Source of the DNA: Enterococcus plantarum
GTDB lineage: Bacteria; Bacillota; Bacilli; Lactobacillales; Enterococcaceae
Assembly (NCBI RefSeq): GCF_001730295.1
Contig: NZ_MIKA01000023.1
Span: 1 to 64,000 of the forward strand
Direction of reading: 5' to 3'
DNA length: 64,000 nucleotides
Below the pieces are notes generated by a model. That model was not told the DNA's origin. It saw only the letters and a program-made list of their open reading frames with translations, and ran no database searches. Each line of letters opens with the position of its first letter. The first letter of the stretch is position 1. This document shows positions 1 to 10,379 of the stretch, in pieces. A program made the translations under genes and the position numbers.

Positions 1-11
1 TCTCATAATAA
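1..11 (-). rRNA. rrs: 16S rRNA, extreme 5' end (truncated by window edge)
   Basis: Read on the minus strand, the first window bases end in TTATTATGAGA, which aligns with the conserved start of bacterial 16S rRNA just before the universal GTTTGATCCTGGCTCAG, which would lie outside the window. The assignment rests mainly on the upstream context: a typical Gram-positive rRNA leader with a CTTTGAAAACTGAACAAAG element and strong tandem promoters. The exact mature 5' end is estimated to within a few bases. Confidence 0.75.
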
Positions 12-178
12 AAGTTGAACACAATCCGAAGATTGTTAAGCTCATTTGTTTGCTAGCATATTGCTTCGCTTTGTTAAAAATTGTTGTTTGTTTTTACCGT
101 TGTAAAAACAACCTACACATTTGGTTCGTCTTACTTTGTTCAGTTTTCAAAGGTCTACTGTATTACCTCGCAGCAACT
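12..178 (-). promoter_or_regulatory. rRNA operon leader with antitermination-type element
   Basis: Minus-strand leader between the promoter-proximal start and 16S rRNA. At about 132-153 it carries CTTTGAAAACTGAACAAAG, the element commonly found in low-GC Gram-positive rRNA leaders and spacers. Close to 16S it has GCTAGCAAACAAATGAGC, typical of Enterococcus/Lactobacillus precursor sequence. The short open frames here are not genes. Confidence 0.75.
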
Positions 179-183
179 TTTAT

Positions 184-212
184 ATCATACCAAATCTTCG
201 ATTCGATGTCAA
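184..212 (-). promoter_or_regulatory. rRNA promoter proximal to 16S
   Basis: Minus strand: -35 TTGACA (212-207), 17-nt spacer, -10 TATGAT (189-184). It is preceded by an A/T tract (213-245) that could act as an UP element. Transcription should start near 177. Confidence 0.85.
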
Positions 213-282
213 CACTTTTTTAAAAAAAGTTTCAAAGTTTTTTTCTGCTCGATGTTATCGAATGTTTCGTGACAACTTCATT

Positions 283-311
283 AGTTTACCAGGTTGTTTG
301 TTATTTGTCAA
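283..311 (-). promoter_or_regulatory. second tandem rRNA promoter
   Basis: Minus strand: -35 TTGACA (311-306), 17-nt spacer, -10 TAAACT (288-283). It lies about 100 bp upstream of the proximal promoter, the tandem arrangement usual for rRNA operons. Confidence 0.65.
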
Positions 312-367
312 CAACTTTCTTCCTGATTTTTTAAGTTTTTTTGTCGTTTTGAATTAACAACTTTGTT

Positions 368-397
368 ATTCTATCATGATTATATTCTTTTCGTCAA
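368..397 (-). promoter_or_regulatory. candidate third rRNA promoter
   Basis: Minus strand: -35 TTGACG (397-392), 18-nt spacer, -10 TAGAAT (373-368). Weaker than the two downstream promoters. The stretch from 398 to 610 upstream holds no gene that I can support. Confidence 0.45.
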
Positions 398-610
398 GCA
401 GAAAAAAAATTATTTTTTCGCTTTAACTCAAGCAACCAGTTATCATCAGAACATTAATAAATATAACAATACTTATTGTAAAATGCAACTAGAAAATGTC
501 TATTTTACATTCTTTTTTTCTTAGCGAACAAACAGCCTATAGTTCACGTGAGTATTCGTTTTTCCTGTAACATTTTTTATTATAAATGATCTATTATTCG
601 TCAAAAATAA

Positions 611-650
611 AAATAAAAGAGTAAGAGTTTAGCCTCCTACTCTTTTATTT
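611..650 (-). terminator. terminator overlapping the stop of the sensor kinase gene
   Basis: Inverted repeat AAATAAAAGAGTA (611-623) / TACTCTTTTATTT (638-650), followed on the minus strand by a T-rich run. The stem includes the TAG stop codon of the histidine kinase gene. It separates that unit from the rRNA operon. Confidence 0.7.
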
Positions 651-2148
651 CGCTTTTATTTACGATTGGAATATAGATTCTAAATATCGTTCCTTGGTGA
701 ACAACACTTTCCGCATCTATTCTTCCTTTGTAATTTTCTACAAGTTGCTTAGCAATTGATAATCCTAATCCATTTCCGCCTTTATTGCGGGCTCTTGCTT
801 TATCCACTCGGTAAAAACGGTTGAAAATTTTCTCTAAATCTTTTTCTGGAATTCCTTCACCAAAATCTTGAATCGCAATTTCGAATTCATTTAATGTTTT
901 TGAGATTGAAATGTGAACTTCTTTTCGAGATGTTGAATACTTTACAGCGTTATCCAAAATGATGATTAGAAGCTGTTCAAAGTGATTCCGATAAATACCT
1001 AAGGTCACTTCGTGTAATAAGTCATCATCTAAAGTAATAACAAAATCTGGGTATAAAATTTTAAAATTGTTAAAGACCTGGTACACCACTTGTTTAGCAT
1101 TTGATGTATGATTTGAATATTGAACGTCTACCTGCTCAGCACGCGATAGATCTAACATTTCTTGTACTAAACTCTTCATCCTTACAATCTCTTGTAGACT
1201 AGCTTCCAAAGATTCATCCAATATTTCTGGATCCTCTTTCCCCCAGCGATTCAACAGATTCAAATGACCTTCAATAATTGCAACAGGTGTACGTAACTCA
1301 TGAGAAACATCTTCAACGAATTGTTCTTGTTGTTCAAGGTATCGTCTCATGCGGTCTAACATCTCATTAAAAATCTCCGCAAGGTCTGCCAATTCATCAT
1401 TAGAATGAATATCCGGCATATGAATATCCGACTGTGGATCTTTTCTAATCGTGTCCATTGTATCTCGTAAAACTTTCAAGGGTTTTAAGAAATAGGAAGA
1501 CAAAATAAAACCAAGTATACTACTTAATATGAATGAAATGATCTCTAAAACGACTAACGTCAATAATAAACGGTTTCTAATATCATAAAAAGAAGACAAC
1601 TCATAAAAAGCCTGAATGAACCCGATCTGTTCTCTATTCTCTTTTGAATAAACAGGTTGAATAATCAAAAAACCCGTTCTATCATCTAAGGTTTTGATTT
1701 CAGGCTCTAGTTTCTGTTTTTTTTGCAACTGACTTTGAACTTTTTGAGTCTCAAATACTAATGTGCCATTTGTATCGTAAACAGACAAAAACAATGCTGG
1801 TTGTCCCAATTCAGAAAGCATTGTGTCCATTTCCATCAATGACCCCTCTACAGAGACTTTTTTGCTATCTAACTCATTTTCATCTACGGTAGGTGTTTTT
1901 AGTTTCTCGTAAACATCCGATATAGTTAAATTCCCATCTGAATTGGCTAAACGATTGCCTACTTCTGAAATCGTCCTTTCTACATTTTCACGTTCCTTTT
2001 CAACGATAAGCTTAACAGAAGATTTATAAGTGATCACTGCAAATATAGTAAATACAACAAATATGAAGAAAGAACTTGCAGAAGCCCACTTGATTGTCAA
2101 AGAAGGCCCCTTCAGTTCTTTTTTTGTTGCTTTTTTTATTATTTTCAC
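637..2148 (-). CDS. etaS: sensor histidine kinase, EtaS/LisK/ArlS type
   Basis: Membrane sensor kinase that phosphorylates the response regulator encoded immediately upstream. The 503 residues contain TM1 (about 23-42), an extracytoplasmic domain (about 43-190), TM2 (about 195-218), a HAMP linker (about 219-272), an H-box with VSHELRTP (phospho-His283), N-box LDNAVKYS (399-406), G1 DFGEGIP (428-434), F-box around FNRFYRVDK and G2 GGNGLGL (457-463). All catalytic motifs are intact. The start is GTG, overlapping the regulator's TGA as GTGA, so translation is coupled. In E. faecalis the homologous EtaRS pair also lies beside gnd and is linked to stress and virulence. The symbol is assigned by family and neighbourhood; the signal sensed is not evident. 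Confidence 0.85.
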   Translation of the reverse strand: MKIIKKATKKELKGPSLTIKWASASSFFIFVVFTIFAVITYKSSVKLIVEKERENVERTISEVGNRLANSDGNLTISDVYEKLKTPTVDENELDSKKVSVEGSLMEMDTMLSELGQPALFLSVYDTNGTLVFETQKVQSQLQKKQKLEPEIKTLDDRTGFLIIQPVYSKENREQIGFIQAFYELSSFYDIRNRLLLTLVVLEIISFILSSILGFILSSYFLKPLKVLRDTMDTIRKDPQSDIHMPDIHSNDELADLAEIFNEMLDRMRRYLEQQEQFVEDVSHELRTPVAIIEGHLNLLNRWGKEDPEILDESLEASLQEIVRMKSLVQEMLDLSRAEQVDVQYSNHTSNAKQVVYQVFNNFKILYPDFVITLDDDLLHEVTLGIYRNHFEQLLIIILDNAVKYSTSRKEVHISISKTLNEFEIAIQDFGEGIPEKDLEKIFNRFYRVDKARARNKGGNGLGLSIAKQLVENYKGRIDAESVVHQGTIFRIYIPIVNKSEIKE

Positions 2149-2831
2149 GAGCGCATCACATAACCTGTTCCACGAACAGTTTGAATGTAACTCTCCTCGC
2201 CTGGAACATCAATTTTATTACGTAGATAACGGATATAAACATCTACCACATTGGTTTCAACTTCTGTTTCATAACCCCAAACTTTATTTAATAAGACATC
2301 ACGGGCTAATACGACATTGACATTCTCCATCAAAGTTAATAATAATTCATATTCACGTTTCGTTAATTCAATCATTTCCGAATTACGGCGAACAACGCGA
2401 TTTTCTTTTTCGATTGTTAAATCACGATACGTAATCGTTGTTTGTTTTGCTACATTTTTGTCACCTTCGATATCGATTCGGCGAAGCAAGGCACGTAAAC
2501 GTGCTAGCAACTCTTCTATAGCAAATGGTTTTACAATATAATCATCCGCCCCGTGATCTAAACCAGATACTCGATCAATAACAGAATCTCTTGCCGTCAT
2601 CATGATAATTGGTGTATTTTTGACTTGGCGTACACGGCGACAAACTTCAAGCCCATTCAATTCAGGCAACATCAAATCTAAAAGGATAGCATCCCAATCA
2701 TTATTTAAAGCCGCTTCTAAACCAGTACGTCCATTGTAGTGAACCTCCGTAGTGTAACCTTCATGTTTCAGCTCCAATTCTACAAAACGTGCCAAGTTCT
2801 TTTCATCTTCAATAATTAGAATATTACTCAT
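2145..2831 (-). CDS. etaR: OmpR-family response regulator, EtaR/LisR type
   Basis: Cytoplasmic DNA-binding regulator of 228 residues, partner of the adjacent kinase. The receiver domain (1-120) has acidic pocket residues E8/D9, phospho-acceptor D52 in [12 protein letters not shown]79 and K101 (IVKPF). The winged-helix domain (about 130-228) ends in the usual TVRGTGYVM signature. It is first in a two-gene minus-strand operon, with gnd upstream. LisR/ArlR/EtaR homologues control envelope stress, acid and bile tolerance and virulence in Gram-positives. The regulon here cannot be read from the sequence. Confidence 0.88.
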   Translation of the reverse strand: MSNILIIEDEKNLARFVELELKHEGYTTEVHYNGRTGLEAALNNDWDAILLDLMLPELNGLEVCRRVRQVKNTPIIMMTARDSVIDRVSGLDHGADDYIVKPFAIEELLARLRALLRRIDIEGDKNVAKQTTITYRDLTIEKENRVVRRNSEMIELTKREYELLLTLMENVNVVLARDVLLNKVWGYETEVETNVVDVYIRYLRNKIDVPGEESYIQTVRGTGYVMRS

Positions 2832-2936
2832 TGGTTATTTGTCCTTTCTCTTTAAAAGCTATCTTAAAGCCTACCCATTATACCCACTTTTACTCCAAAA
2901 AGCTAGTAACAACCTATTTACCTCTTGTAGCAGAGA

Positions 2937-2972
2937 GAAAACCATGAGAAGCCTTTGAATCCCATGGTTTTC
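2937..2972 (-). terminator. probable terminator after gnd
   Basis: Inverted repeat GAAAACCATG (2937-2946) / CATGGTTTTC (2963-2972), just beyond the gnd stop. The following T tract is poor, so read-through into etaRS is possible. Confidence 0.5.
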
Positions 2973-2979
2973 CATCCTA

Positions 2980-4401
2980 TTATTGTTCATTATACCAACT
3001 ATAGTGGTAAGTACCTTCTTTATCAATACGTTGATACGTATGTGCACCGAAATAATCTCTTTGCGCTTGAATCAGATTTGCTGGTAAACGCTCAGAACGA
3101 TAAGAATCATAATAAGCAATTGCAGAAGCAAATGTCGGTACTGGAACGCCTGCTTGAACAGCGATCGACACAACATCACGAACTGATTGTTGATATTTTT
3201 TCGTGATATCAATAAAATACTCATCTAATAGTAGGTTTTCGATTGTTGGGTTCTTATCATACGCATCTGTGATTTTTTGTAAAAATTGAGCACGAATGAT
3301 ACATCCTGCACGCCAGATCTTGGCAATCTCACCAAAAGGTAAGTCCCAATCATAATCTTCTGAAGCTACGCGCAATTGAGCAAATCCTTGTGCGTAGCTC
3401 ATGATTTTACTAAAGTAAAGAGCTTCACGAATTTTTTCAATTAATTCTTTCTTGTCCCCTTGGTAAGCAGGTGCTTCAGGCTTAGCTAGAACTTTGCTTG
3501 CTTTCACACGTTCATCCTTATAAGCAGAAATGAAGCGAGCAAAAACAGATTCTGTGATCAATGGTAGTGGAACACCTAAATCTAAAGCACTTTGGCTAGT
3601 CCACTTACCTGTTCCTTTATTACCAGCAGCATCCATGATCACATCCACGATTGGTTTTCCTGTTCCTTCGTCATCTTTACGAGTTAAGATATCTGCCGTG
3701 ATTTCTACAAGATAGCTATCTAGTTCACCTTGGTTCCATTCTTTGAAAATCTCGGCCATCTCATCAACAGATACACCAAGAATATTTTTCATTAAATCAT
3801 ATGATTCCGCAATCAGTTGCATGTCTCCGTATTCGATTCCGTTATGTACCATTTTAACATAATGACCTGCACCATTTGGACCAATATATGTCACACATGG
3901 TTCACCGTCTTCTGCTTTAGCTGAAATTTTTTCTAGAATTGGCGCAACTAGTTCATACGCTTCTTTTTGACCACCGGGCATGATTGAAGGTCCTTTTAAC
4001 GCGCCCTCTTCACCGCCAGATACACCAGTACCGATAAAGTTGATTCCTGAATTAGCTAGTTCTTCGTTTCGACGAATCGTATCTTTAAAGAATGTATTCC
4101 CGCCGTCAATCAAAATATCTCCTTTATCTAAATGAGGTAACAGTTCTTGAATTGTCGCATCTGTTGCAAAACCAGCTTGAACCATTAACATAATACGACG
4201 CGGTTTTTCAATAGAGTCTACAAACTCTTCAATTGTATAAGTCGCTTTGAAATTTTTATCAGGATGTTCTTCAACGACATCCGTTGTTTTTGAACCTGTA
4301 CGATTAAATAGAGCTACTGAGTATCCTCTACTTTCGATATTCAAGGCTAAATTTTTTCCCATTACGGCCATTCCGACTACGCCAAATTGTTGTTTTGTCA
4401 T
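2980..4401 (-). CDS. gnd: 6-phosphogluconate dehydrogenase (decarboxylating)
   Basis: Oxidises 6-phosphogluconate to ribulose 5-phosphate and CO2, making NADPH in the oxidative pentose phosphate pathway. The 473 residues match the usual length. The N-terminal Rossmann fold has [15 protein letters not shown] (7-21). Substrate and catalytic residues include VSGGEEGA (127-134) and [13 protein letters not shown] with K183 and N187. The C-terminal helical domain is complete. The start is the ATG at 4401, because GGGAGG lies 7 nt upstream; an in-frame GTG at 4416 would include that ribosome site. It may be transcribed with etaRS through a weak terminator. Confidence 0.96.
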   Translation of the reverse strand: MTKQQFGVVGMAVMGKNLALNIESRGYSVALFNRTGSKTTDVVEEHPDKNFKATYTIEEFVDSIEKPRRIMLMVQAGFATDATIQELLPHLDKGDILIDGGNTFFKDTIRRNEELANSGINFIGTGVSGGEEGALKGPSIMPGGQKEAYELVAPILEKISAKAEDGEPCVTYIGPNGAGHYVKMVHNGIEYGDMQLIAESYDLMKNILGVSVDEMAEIFKEWNQGELDSYLVEITADILTRKDDEGTGKPIVDVIMDAAGNKGTGKWTSQSALDLGVPLPLITESVFARFISAYKDERVKASKVLAKPEAPAYQGDKKELIEKIREALYFSKIMSYAQGFAQLRVASEDYDWDLPFGEIAKIWRAGCIIRAQFLQKITDAYDKNPTIENLLLDEYFIDITKKYQQSVRDVVSIAVQAGVPVPTFASAIAYYDSYRSERLPANLIQAQRDYFGAHTYQRIDKEGTYHYSWYNEQ

Positions 4402-4460
4402 CTTGTATCCTCCCACTATCTTTGAAAAAAATTCATTAGAATTTTCTTATAATCTACATC

Positions 4461-4489
4461 ATTATAACGTAGAATGCTTGATATGAAAA
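4461..4489 (-). promoter_or_regulatory. gnd promoter
   Basis: Minus strand: -35 TTTTCA (4489-4484), 17-nt spacer, -10 TATAAT (4466-4461). It lies about 60 nt upstream of the gnd start. Confidence 0.6.
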
Positions 4490-4588
4490 CAAAATAGTTC
4501 GATTAATTTGATTTATTCTTGTTAATTTTTTTAGAATCTAGACATTTAAAGAAAATTGTCGATCAAATCAGTTATTCTTAAGCAAAAT

Positions 4589-4624
4589 AAATCCCCTAGG
4601 CTCCATGGTTAGCCTAGGGGATTT
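4589..4624 (-). terminator. terminator of the yceD-rpmF operon
   Basis: Perfect 14-bp stem AAATCCCCTAGGCT (4589-4602) / AGCCTAGGGGATTT (4611-4624) with an 8-nt loop, then TTATTTTGC on the minus strand. Confidence 0.9.
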
Positions 4625-4647
4625 TAACATTTTCAAAAAAATGTTTT

Positions 4648-4827
4648 TTATGCTTCTTTAGAGATTACGTCTTTTCCATCGTAATGACCACATGCTGGAC
4701 AGACGTGATGGCTTTTTCTCATTTCACCACAGTTTGAACATGCGTTCAAGCCTTTAATCGTTAATTTGTAATGAGTACGGCGTTTGCCCTTTTTAGCTTT
4801 TGAAGTTCTTCTAGCTGGTACTGCCAT
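4648..4827 (-). CDS. rpmF: 50S ribosomal protein L32, zinc-binding form
   Basis: 59-residue protein of the large ribosomal subunit. The basic N-terminus [19 protein letters not shown] is typical, followed by a zinc ribbon CSNCGE...CPACGHYDG with all four cysteines (the C+ form). The start is the ATG at 4827, with GGAGG 9-13 nt upstream; longer in-frame extensions lack the family sequence. It follows yceD by 56 nt, the classic yceD-rpmF pair. Confidence 0.96.
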   Translation of the reverse strand: MAVPARRTSKAKKGKRRTHYKLTIKGLNACSNCGEMRKSHHVCPACGHYDGKDVISKEA

Positions 4828-4883
4828 TGGTGTTCCACCTCCTTGTAAAGATGTGTGCATAAAATGCACGATATATTCCAATC

Positions 4884-5453
4884 TTACTGCTTATCGTCCT
4901 CATCAGATGTTTCACTGAACAATTCGGATAATTTAGCAAGACGAGGATCCATAGTTTGTTGTGCTTCTTCTTGTCTTTTTTGTGCATACTCTTCTTCTGA
5001 GAGAACTTCCCAGTCATTGCCCTTCGGCATATCTTGGCTTGTTTGTTCTTCTTCTGATAACACTTGAATTGGAATAGACAAAAGAATGTTATCTTCGACT
5101 GATTCATCTAAATCAATTGTTGGTTTTTCCAACAAGATGATTTCTTCATCCGCCAAACGTTCATCTCTTTGCTGATATTGTTCCAGAGTCATAAATACCT
5201 CATCAACATCAATCGAAAGTGTAAGAGGAACAGGTGCTAAAGAACGTGAAGATGGAACTGTTACAATAACATCGATTTTATAGTGAAGCAAGTACTCTTC
5301 TTTTCCTACATTTAGTATCCCGGTTGCTTTGACGGGACTAACATCTAGAATAAGATTATCTCTTTTCATCAAAGACGCTTTTAAATCAAGTGTCTCCGAA
5401 AATTCACAGGGTTCGTCTTTGTATTTGTTTAGTTCTAGTAAAGACCATTTCAT
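4884..5453 (-). CDS. yceD: YceD family protein (DUF177)
   Basis: Cytoplasmic protein of 189 residues, encoded upstream of rpmF in most bacteria. In E. coli and plants the family has been tied to 23S rRNA and large-subunit biogenesis. The N-terminus [24 protein letters not shown] and the acidic C-terminal tail (about 140-189) fit the family. The start is the ATG at 5453, 8 nt after GAGG; the ATG six bases earlier is too close to the ribosome site. It is driven by a near-ideal promoter and co-transcribed with rpmF. The molecular role is family inference. Confidence 0.85.
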   Translation of the reverse strand: MKWSLLELNKYKDEPCEFSETLDLKASLMKRDNLILDVSPVKATGILNVGKEEYLLHYKIDVIVTVPSSRSLAPVPLTLSIDVDEVFMTLEQYQQRDERLADEEIILLEKPTIDLDESVEDNILLSIPIQVLSEEEQTSQDMPKGNDWEVLSEEEYAQKRQEEAQQTMDPRLAKLSELFSETSDEDDKQ

Positions 5454-5482
5454 ATTCATCACCTCATAACGCAACAAAAGCA

Positions 5483-5511
5483 ATTATACAAGGCTTTGAA
5501 AGCTTTGTCAA
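5483..5511 (-). promoter_or_regulatory. consensus promoter of yceD-rpmF
   Basis: Minus strand: TTGACA (5511-5506), exact 17-nt spacer, TATAAT (5488-5483). A perfect vegetative sigma-A promoter, as expected for a ribosomal protein gene. Confidence 0.92.
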
Positions 5512-5611
5512 TGAAATTTTCTTGACAGTGTTTTCTTCTTTCAATTTTTTTCAGCTACTACTATTCTATTCATCATTCTTAGTGGTAAAATAAGGCAAAG
5601 GAGGAGTTAGC

Positions 5612-6391
5612 ATGAAAGCTTTTGAATTTAAAAACGTCTCATTTATTCGGGATAAACAGATGTTGTTACATAACGTGAATTGGTCTATTGAAACATCCGA
5701 AAATTGGGCTATCATTGGATTAAATGGCGCGGGAAAGACCTTGCTTTTGCAATTGATCTGTGGGTATTTATGGCCAACTAAGGGGCAACTGGTGGTTCTA
5801 AACCAAGTATTCGGCGAGGCCTCCATACCCGAGCTACAGCGAAGAATCGGTTGGGTCAGTACTGCCTTGCAGTACCGCATGAAAAATGGCGAGACAGCAG
5901 AGAAAATTGTTCTATCTGGTAAATTCGCTAGTATTGGTATTTACCAAGACTATTCGAATAAAGAGCTAGAGCAAGCCAAAATGATTTTAAAAAATGCTGG
6001 CGGTGAATCGCTTATCGGAAAAAAATACGCTGTTTTATCTCAAGGAGAACGGCAATTGGTTTTGATTTCTAGAGCTTTGATGGCAAACCCAGAATTATTG
6101 ATCCTAGATGAACCTTGTAATGGCTTAGATTTATTTGCTAGAGAAAAACTTTTATCTCAAATACAGCATATATCTGAACAAGAAAATCGCCCTACATTGC
6201 TTTATGTTACCCATCATACTGAGGAAATTCTGCCATGTTTCAATCACCTGATGCTGTTGAAAGATGGCGAAATCTTTGCTAAAGGAACACAATCTGAACT
6301 ATTCAATGAAGAAAATTTCGCTAATTTTTATGCTGAACCGATCCAAATTATTCCTTTAAAGGATAAACGTTTTGCTGTTTATCCTAAATAA
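5612..6391 (+). CDS. ABC transporter ATP-binding protein, YlmA-like
   Basis: Cytoplasmic ABC ATPase of 259 residues. Walker A is GLNGAGKT (36-43), the signature is LSQGERQ, Walker B is LLILDEPCNGLD, and a switch histidine lies in YVTHHTEEI. All ATPase motifs are intact. It resembles B. subtilis YlmA and ModF-like single-domain ATPases. No permease gene is adjacent, so it either serves a distant permease or has a non-transport role. The ribosome site AAAGGAGGAG is strong. It is the only plus-strand gene between yceD and recQ, which is convergent. Confidence 0.85.
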   Translation: MKAFEFKNVSFIRDKQMLLHNVNWSIETSENWAIIGLNGAGKTLLLQLICGYLWPTKGQLVVLNQVFGEASIPELQRRIGWVSTALQYRMKNGETAEKIVLSGKFASIGIYQDYSNKELEQAKMILKNAGGESLIGKKYAVLSQGERQLVLISRALMANPELLILDEPCNGLDLFAREKLLSQIQHISEQENRPTLLYVTHHTEEILPCFNHLMLLKDGEIFAKGTQSELFNEENFANFYAEPIQIIPLKDKRFAVYPK

Positions 6392-6406
6392 TAGAAATGG
6401 AGGCTA

Positions 6407-6435
6407 AAAAAGTTAGAGCTTCGCTCTAACTTTTT
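6407..6435. terminator. bidirectional terminator between the ABC ATPase and recQ
   Basis: Perfect 13-bp stem AAAAAGTTAGAGC (6407-6419) / GCTCTAACTTTTT (6423-6435) with a 3-nt loop. A and T runs at the two ends suit both convergent genes. Confidence 0.88.
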
Positions 6436-6444
6436 ACTCCAATT

Positions 6445-8232
6445 TCACAACGTCGTAACATCTTTTGTTTCAGTCAGTTTAAATGACTCTATTGCTGCTA
6501 AGAATTTTTCTCCGTACTTCTCTAACTTATTTTGTCCTACACCTTTGACTTGCAATAATTGAATTGAACTTTTAGGTAACTTTTCACACATTTCTTTCAA
6601 GGTGCTGTCGGAAAAAATTAGATATGGCGGTACACTTGCTTCTTGTGCTAAATCCATACGTAATTCTCTTAGTGTTTCGAAAAGCCCATCATTCACAACA
6701 ACTTTGCGAACACGTTGATCTTCTTTTCTAAAGACTGTCTGTTTACCTAGTAAAACTTGAATCCCTATAGGCGAAACAGATAACAGGGGATATTGTCCAT
6801 CAGAGGGATTTAAATATCTTTCGGCTGTTAAATAATCGATTAATTGATTCACTTCTTTTTGTGTTCGATCCTTCATTAAACCATAAGTAGGCAAACGATC
6901 AAAATGCCACTGGTCGATTTTTTGATCTTTAGAACCCGTCAGAACTTTTCCTACTAATCCCTTACCAAACTTTTCACCCATTCGTTTCACACAAGAAAGA
7001 ACTTTTTGAACATCTACTGTGATATCGACTAATTCACGTTCATCTAAACAATTAGAGCAGCGACCACAATCAGAACCTTTCTCCCCAAAATAACGTAAAA
7101 TGAACTTTTGCAAACACATTTGTGCATTTGCATATTGAGACATTTCTCTTAATTTCATGTATTCCTTTTGCTTATAATCGATCGTCATTTCTGATTGGTC
7201 AATAAAATATTGCTGAATTTGAAGATCTTGAGGTGCGTAAAGTAATATAGCATCACTCGGGAGCCCATCTCTACCAGCTCGTCCAGCTTCTTGATAATAT
7301 GACTCGATGTTTCCGGGAATTTGCGCATGAATCACAAAGCGCACATTGCTTTTGTTGATGCCCATACCAAAAGCATTTGTAGCAACCATCACTTGAATTT
7401 TATCAAATAAAAACTCTTCTTGATTGTGGTTTCGGTCTCCTTCGTTCATGCCGCCATGGTACATACCTACTGCTACTTTTTTACTGTGTAGTAAGTGGTA
7501 AATCCGTTCAACTTCTTTTCGAGTGCTTGCATAGACAATACCTGATTGTCCTTGGTTCAACTTTAAGTACTCTAAAAGAAATAAATCTCGATTTTGATCT
7601 TTAACAACTTGAAAAGATAGATTCTCACGCGCAAAACCAGTCTGTACCTGATTATCTTTTGGGATGTGTAGTTGATCAAGAATATCTTCTGCTACTTGAG
7701 GTGTAGCAGTTGCCGTAAGGGCAATCACTGAAGGTTGTTGTTGAAACTCTTCAATAATCGCTGCTAAGCGTAAATAACTTGGACGAAAGTCATGTCCCCA
7801 TTGAGAAATACAATGCGCTTCATCTACTGCCAATAAATCGATTGGCACATGTAATAATAATTGCTGAAAATCAAATGATTCCAGTCGTTCAGGAGCTACA
7901 TATAAAAGCTTGACCTCACGATTAACTGCCATTTGAACCCGCTTGTTCATCTCTTGTTGCGTAATTGTACTGTTAATGAATGTTGCAGGGATTCCCATCA
8001 TATTCAACGCATCCACTTGATCTTTCATTAATGAAATCAACGGCGAAATAACCAACGTCAGATTTTCTAGTAAGAGTGCAGGCAATTGGTAACAAATAGA
8101 CTTCCCCCCACCAGTTGGCATAATACCTAAAACATTCTCTTTATGTAAAACATGATTGATGATTTCTTCTTGTCCTTGACGAAACTCGTCATATCCAAAT
8201 TTTTCTTTTAGTAAGCCTTTGATGTCAATCAT
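6445..8232 (-). CDS. recQ: ATP-dependent DNA helicase RecQ
   Basis: 3'-5' DNA helicase of 595 residues, used in recombination and stalled-fork repair. Helicase motif I is MPTGGGKS (38-45), motif II DEAH (137-140) is followed by the RecQ aromatic loop CISQWGHDFRPSY, and motif VI is QEAGRAGRDG. Then come the RecQ zinc site (CLQKF...CGRCSNCLD), a winged-helix RQC region, and a C-terminal HRDC domain (about 515-590). Length and order are canonical. The start is ATG with GGAGAG upstream. A likely promoter has an extended -10 TGCTAAAAT (complement of 8265-8273). Confidence 0.95.
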   Translation of the reverse strand: MIDIKGLLKEKFGYDEFRQGQEEIINHVLHKENVLGIMPTGGGKSICYQLPALLLENLTLVISPLISLMKDQVDALNMMGIPATFINSTITQQEMNKRVQMAVNREVKLLYVAPERLESFDFQQLLLHVPIDLLAVDEAHCISQWGHDFRPSYLRLAAIIEEFQQQPSVIALTATATPQVAEDILDQLHIPKDNQVQTGFARENLSFQVVKDQNRDLFLLEYLKLNQGQSGIVYASTRKEVERIYHLLHSKKVAVGMYHGGMNEGDRNHNQEEFLFDKIQVMVATNAFGMGINKSNVRFVIHAQIPGNIESYYQEAGRAGRDGLPSDAILLYAPQDLQIQQYFIDQSEMTIDYKQKEYMKLREMSQYANAQMCLQKFILRYFGEKGSDCGRCSNCLDERELVDITVDVQKVLSCVKRMGEKFGKGLVGKVLTGSKDQKIDQWHFDRLPTYGLMKDRTQKEVNQLIDYLTAERYLNPSDGQYPLLSVSPIGIQVLLGKQTVFRKEDQRVRKVVVNDGLFETLRELRMDLAQEASVPPYLIFSDSTLKEMCEKLPKSSIQLLQVKGVGQNKLEKYGEKFLAAIESFKLTETKDVTTL

Positions 8233-8434
8233 GAAATTCTCTCCGTTCTTTGTGTCTGGTTGTTATTTTAGCACGCACTATTAGGCAATACAAGGAAGGA
8301 TTTCCTTAATTTGTGAAACAATTCGGGTTGTGTGAAACATAGTGCTAGTTTCCTTAAAATTAAAAACGGCTAATTAACAAAGGTTCTGCAATAGCATACG
8401 CATTTTTTTACGTTATTCATTAAAAGTTATCCAC

Positions 8435-8465
8435 AAAAAAAAGACAAAACTGATTAAGTTCTGTC
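8435..8465 (-). terminator. terminator of typA
   Basis: Minus strand: GACAGAAC (8465-8458), 7-nt loop, GTTTTGTC (8450-8443), an 8-bp stem with one G-U pair, then eight T residues (8442-8435). Confidence 0.82.
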
Positions 8466-8486
8466 CTTTCTTTATATGATTAAAAC

Positions 8487-10313
8487 TTATTTTTTCTTTT
8501 TACTTGCCTTTTCACGTTCATTTTTATTAAGAATTTGTTTTCTCAAACGAATGCTTTCTGGCGTTACTTCACAATATTCATCTTCATTCAAGAATTCTAA
8601 AGATTCTTCTAATGTAAGAATTTTTGCTTTTTTGATTACAGATGTTTGGTCTTTATTAGCAGAACGAACGTTAGTCATTTGTTTTGCTCTTGTAATATTT
8701 ACAGTCAAGTCATTATCACGGTTATTTTCACCGATGATCATTCCTTCGTATACGTCAGTTGTAGGTTCTACAAAGACTGTTCCACGTTCTTCAATGCTCA
8801 TAATACTGTAAGTCGTTGCTTTACCAGTATCAATTGAAACCAACGCACCTTGATGACGTCCACCAATTGTTCCTTGAATCATTGGTAGATATTGGTCAAA
8901 TGTATGATGCATGATACCATATCCGCGAGTCATTGATAAGAACTCAGTTGTGTACCCAATCAAACCGCGAGCTGGCGCTAAGAAAATCAAACGAATTTGA
9001 CCATTACCAGTGTGGATCATATCTTGCATCTCGCCTTTACGGAGGCTTAATGATTCGATAACACTACCCATGTATTCTTCAGGAGTATCAATTTGAACAC
9101 GTTCAAACGGTTCGCATTTTACGCCTTCAATTTCACGTTCAATAACTTCAGGACGAGATACTTGTAATTCATATCCTTCACGACGCATATTTTCAATCAA
9201 AATTGATAAATGCAATTCACCACGACCAGATACCGTCCATGAATCCGGACCGATTGGCTCTACGCGCAATGATACGTCTGTTTGTAATTCTGCCATTAAT
9301 CGCTCTTCAATTTTACGTGAAGTGACATATTTACCTTCACGACCAGCAAATGGAGAGTTATTAACTAAGAATGTCATTTGTAATGTTGGTTCGTCAATGT
9401 GTAGAATTGGCAATGCTTCTTGATTTGCAACGTCAGCAACAGTTTCACCAACGAAAATATCTTCCATACCAGAAACAGCAATCAAATCGCCTGCTTTTGC
9501 TTCATTGATTTCAACACGTTGTAAGCCAAAGAAACCAAAGATTTTAGTAACACGGAAATTCTTCACGCTACCATCCAATTTCATTAAGGCAACTTGATCG
9601 CCGACTTTCATTGTTCCACGGAACACACGGCCGATACCGATACGTCCAACATAATCATTATAGTCTAATAATGATACTTGGAATTGTAATGGTTCATCTG
9701 AATTATCAATTGGAGCTGGCACATGTTCGATGATTTGATCAAAGATTGGGGCCATTGTTGGTTCTTGATCTTCTGGGTTGTCAGAATCACTTGAAGTTCC
9801 ATTTAATGCGGATGCATAAATAACTGGGAAATCTAATTGCTCATCATCTGCCCCTAATTCGATAAATAATTCTAAGACTTCATCAACAACATGTTCAGGA
9901 CGTGCTGAAGGTTTATCTATTTTATTTACAACAACGATTGGTGTCACTTTTTGTTCTAATGCTTTTTTCAATACGAAACGAGTTTGAGGCATTGTTCCTT
10001 CATAGGCATCAACAACTAAAACTACACCGTCAACCATTTTCATGATACGCTCTACTTCACCACCGAAGTCCGCGTGTCCAGGTGTATCTAAAATGTTGAT
10101 CCGAGTGCCTTTGTAATCAACTGCTGTATTTTTAGCTAAAATCGTGATTCCACGTTCGCTTTCAATCGCATTCGAATCCATTGCACGTTCTTGTAATTGC
10201 GTGTGTCCATCTAAAGTATCTGATTGTTTTAAAAGTTCATCTACTAATGTTGTTTTACCGTGATCGACGTGGGCGATGATTGCCACGTTTCTAATATCTT
10301 CTCTGTATTTCAA
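8487..10313 (-). CDS. typA: ribosome-associated GTPase TypA/BipA
   Basis: Translational GTPase of 608 residues, involved in ribosome assembly and stress or cold adaptation. G1 is AHVDHGKT (14-21), G2 RGIT (54-57), G3 DTPGH (76-80) and G4 NKID (130-133). EF-G-like domains follow ([36 protein letters not shown]), then the BipA-specific C-terminus with [13 protein letters not shown] and a Lys-rich tail. The start is TTG at 10313, 8 nt after AAGGAG; no ATG fits better. Monocistronic, with its own promoter and terminator. Confidence 0.96.
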   Translation of the reverse strand: MKYREDIRNVAIIAHVDHGKTTLVDELLKQSDTLDGHTQLQERAMDSNAIESERGITILAKNTAVDYKGTRINILDTPGHADFGGEVERIMKMVDGVVLVVDAYEGTMPQTRFVLKKALEQKVTPIVVVNKIDKPSARPEHVVDEVLELFIELGADDEQLDFPVIYASALNGTSSDSDNPEDQEPTMAPIFDQIIEHVPAPIDNSDEPLQFQVSLLDYNDYVGRIGIGRVFRGTMKVGDQVALMKLDGSVKNFRVTKIFGFFGLQRVEINEAKAGDLIAVSGMEDIFVGETVADVANQEALPILHIDEPTLQMTFLVNNSPFAGREGKYVTSRKIEERLMAELQTDVSLRVEPIGPDSWTVSGRGELHLSILIENMRREGYELQVSRPEVIEREIEGVKCEPFERVQIDTPEEYMGSVIESLSLRKGEMQDMIHTGNGQIRLIFLAPARGLIGYTTEFLSMTRGYGIMHHTFDQYLPMIQGTIGGRHQGALVSIDTGKATTYSIMSIEERGTVFVEPTTDVYEGMIIGENNRDNDLTVNITRAKQMTNVRSANKDQTSVIKKAKILTLEESLEFLNEDEYCEVTPESIRLRKQILNKNEREKASKKKK

Positions 10314-10363
10314 TGTAATTGCTCCTTATCCTTTTGCCTTACGTCACTTGTTCATTAAATCCG

Positions 10364-10379
10364 ACTGTTTATTATACCA
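10364..10379 (-). promoter_or_regulatory. typA promoter (extended -10)
   Basis: Minus strand: TGGTATAAT, an extended -10 (TATAAT at 10376-10371), about 60 nt upstream of the TTG start. No good -35 is visible, which is usual for extended -10 promoters. Confidence 0.6.

Noticed and set aside
81-357. Two open frames of 63 and 78 codons at the left edge
   Set aside because: They lie antisense to the rRNA promoters and leader, with no ribosome site and no protein-like composition.
4811-5107. 98-codon minus-strand frame across yceD and rpmF
   Set aside because: Overlaps two well-supported genes in another frame; low-complexity Lys-rich sequence.
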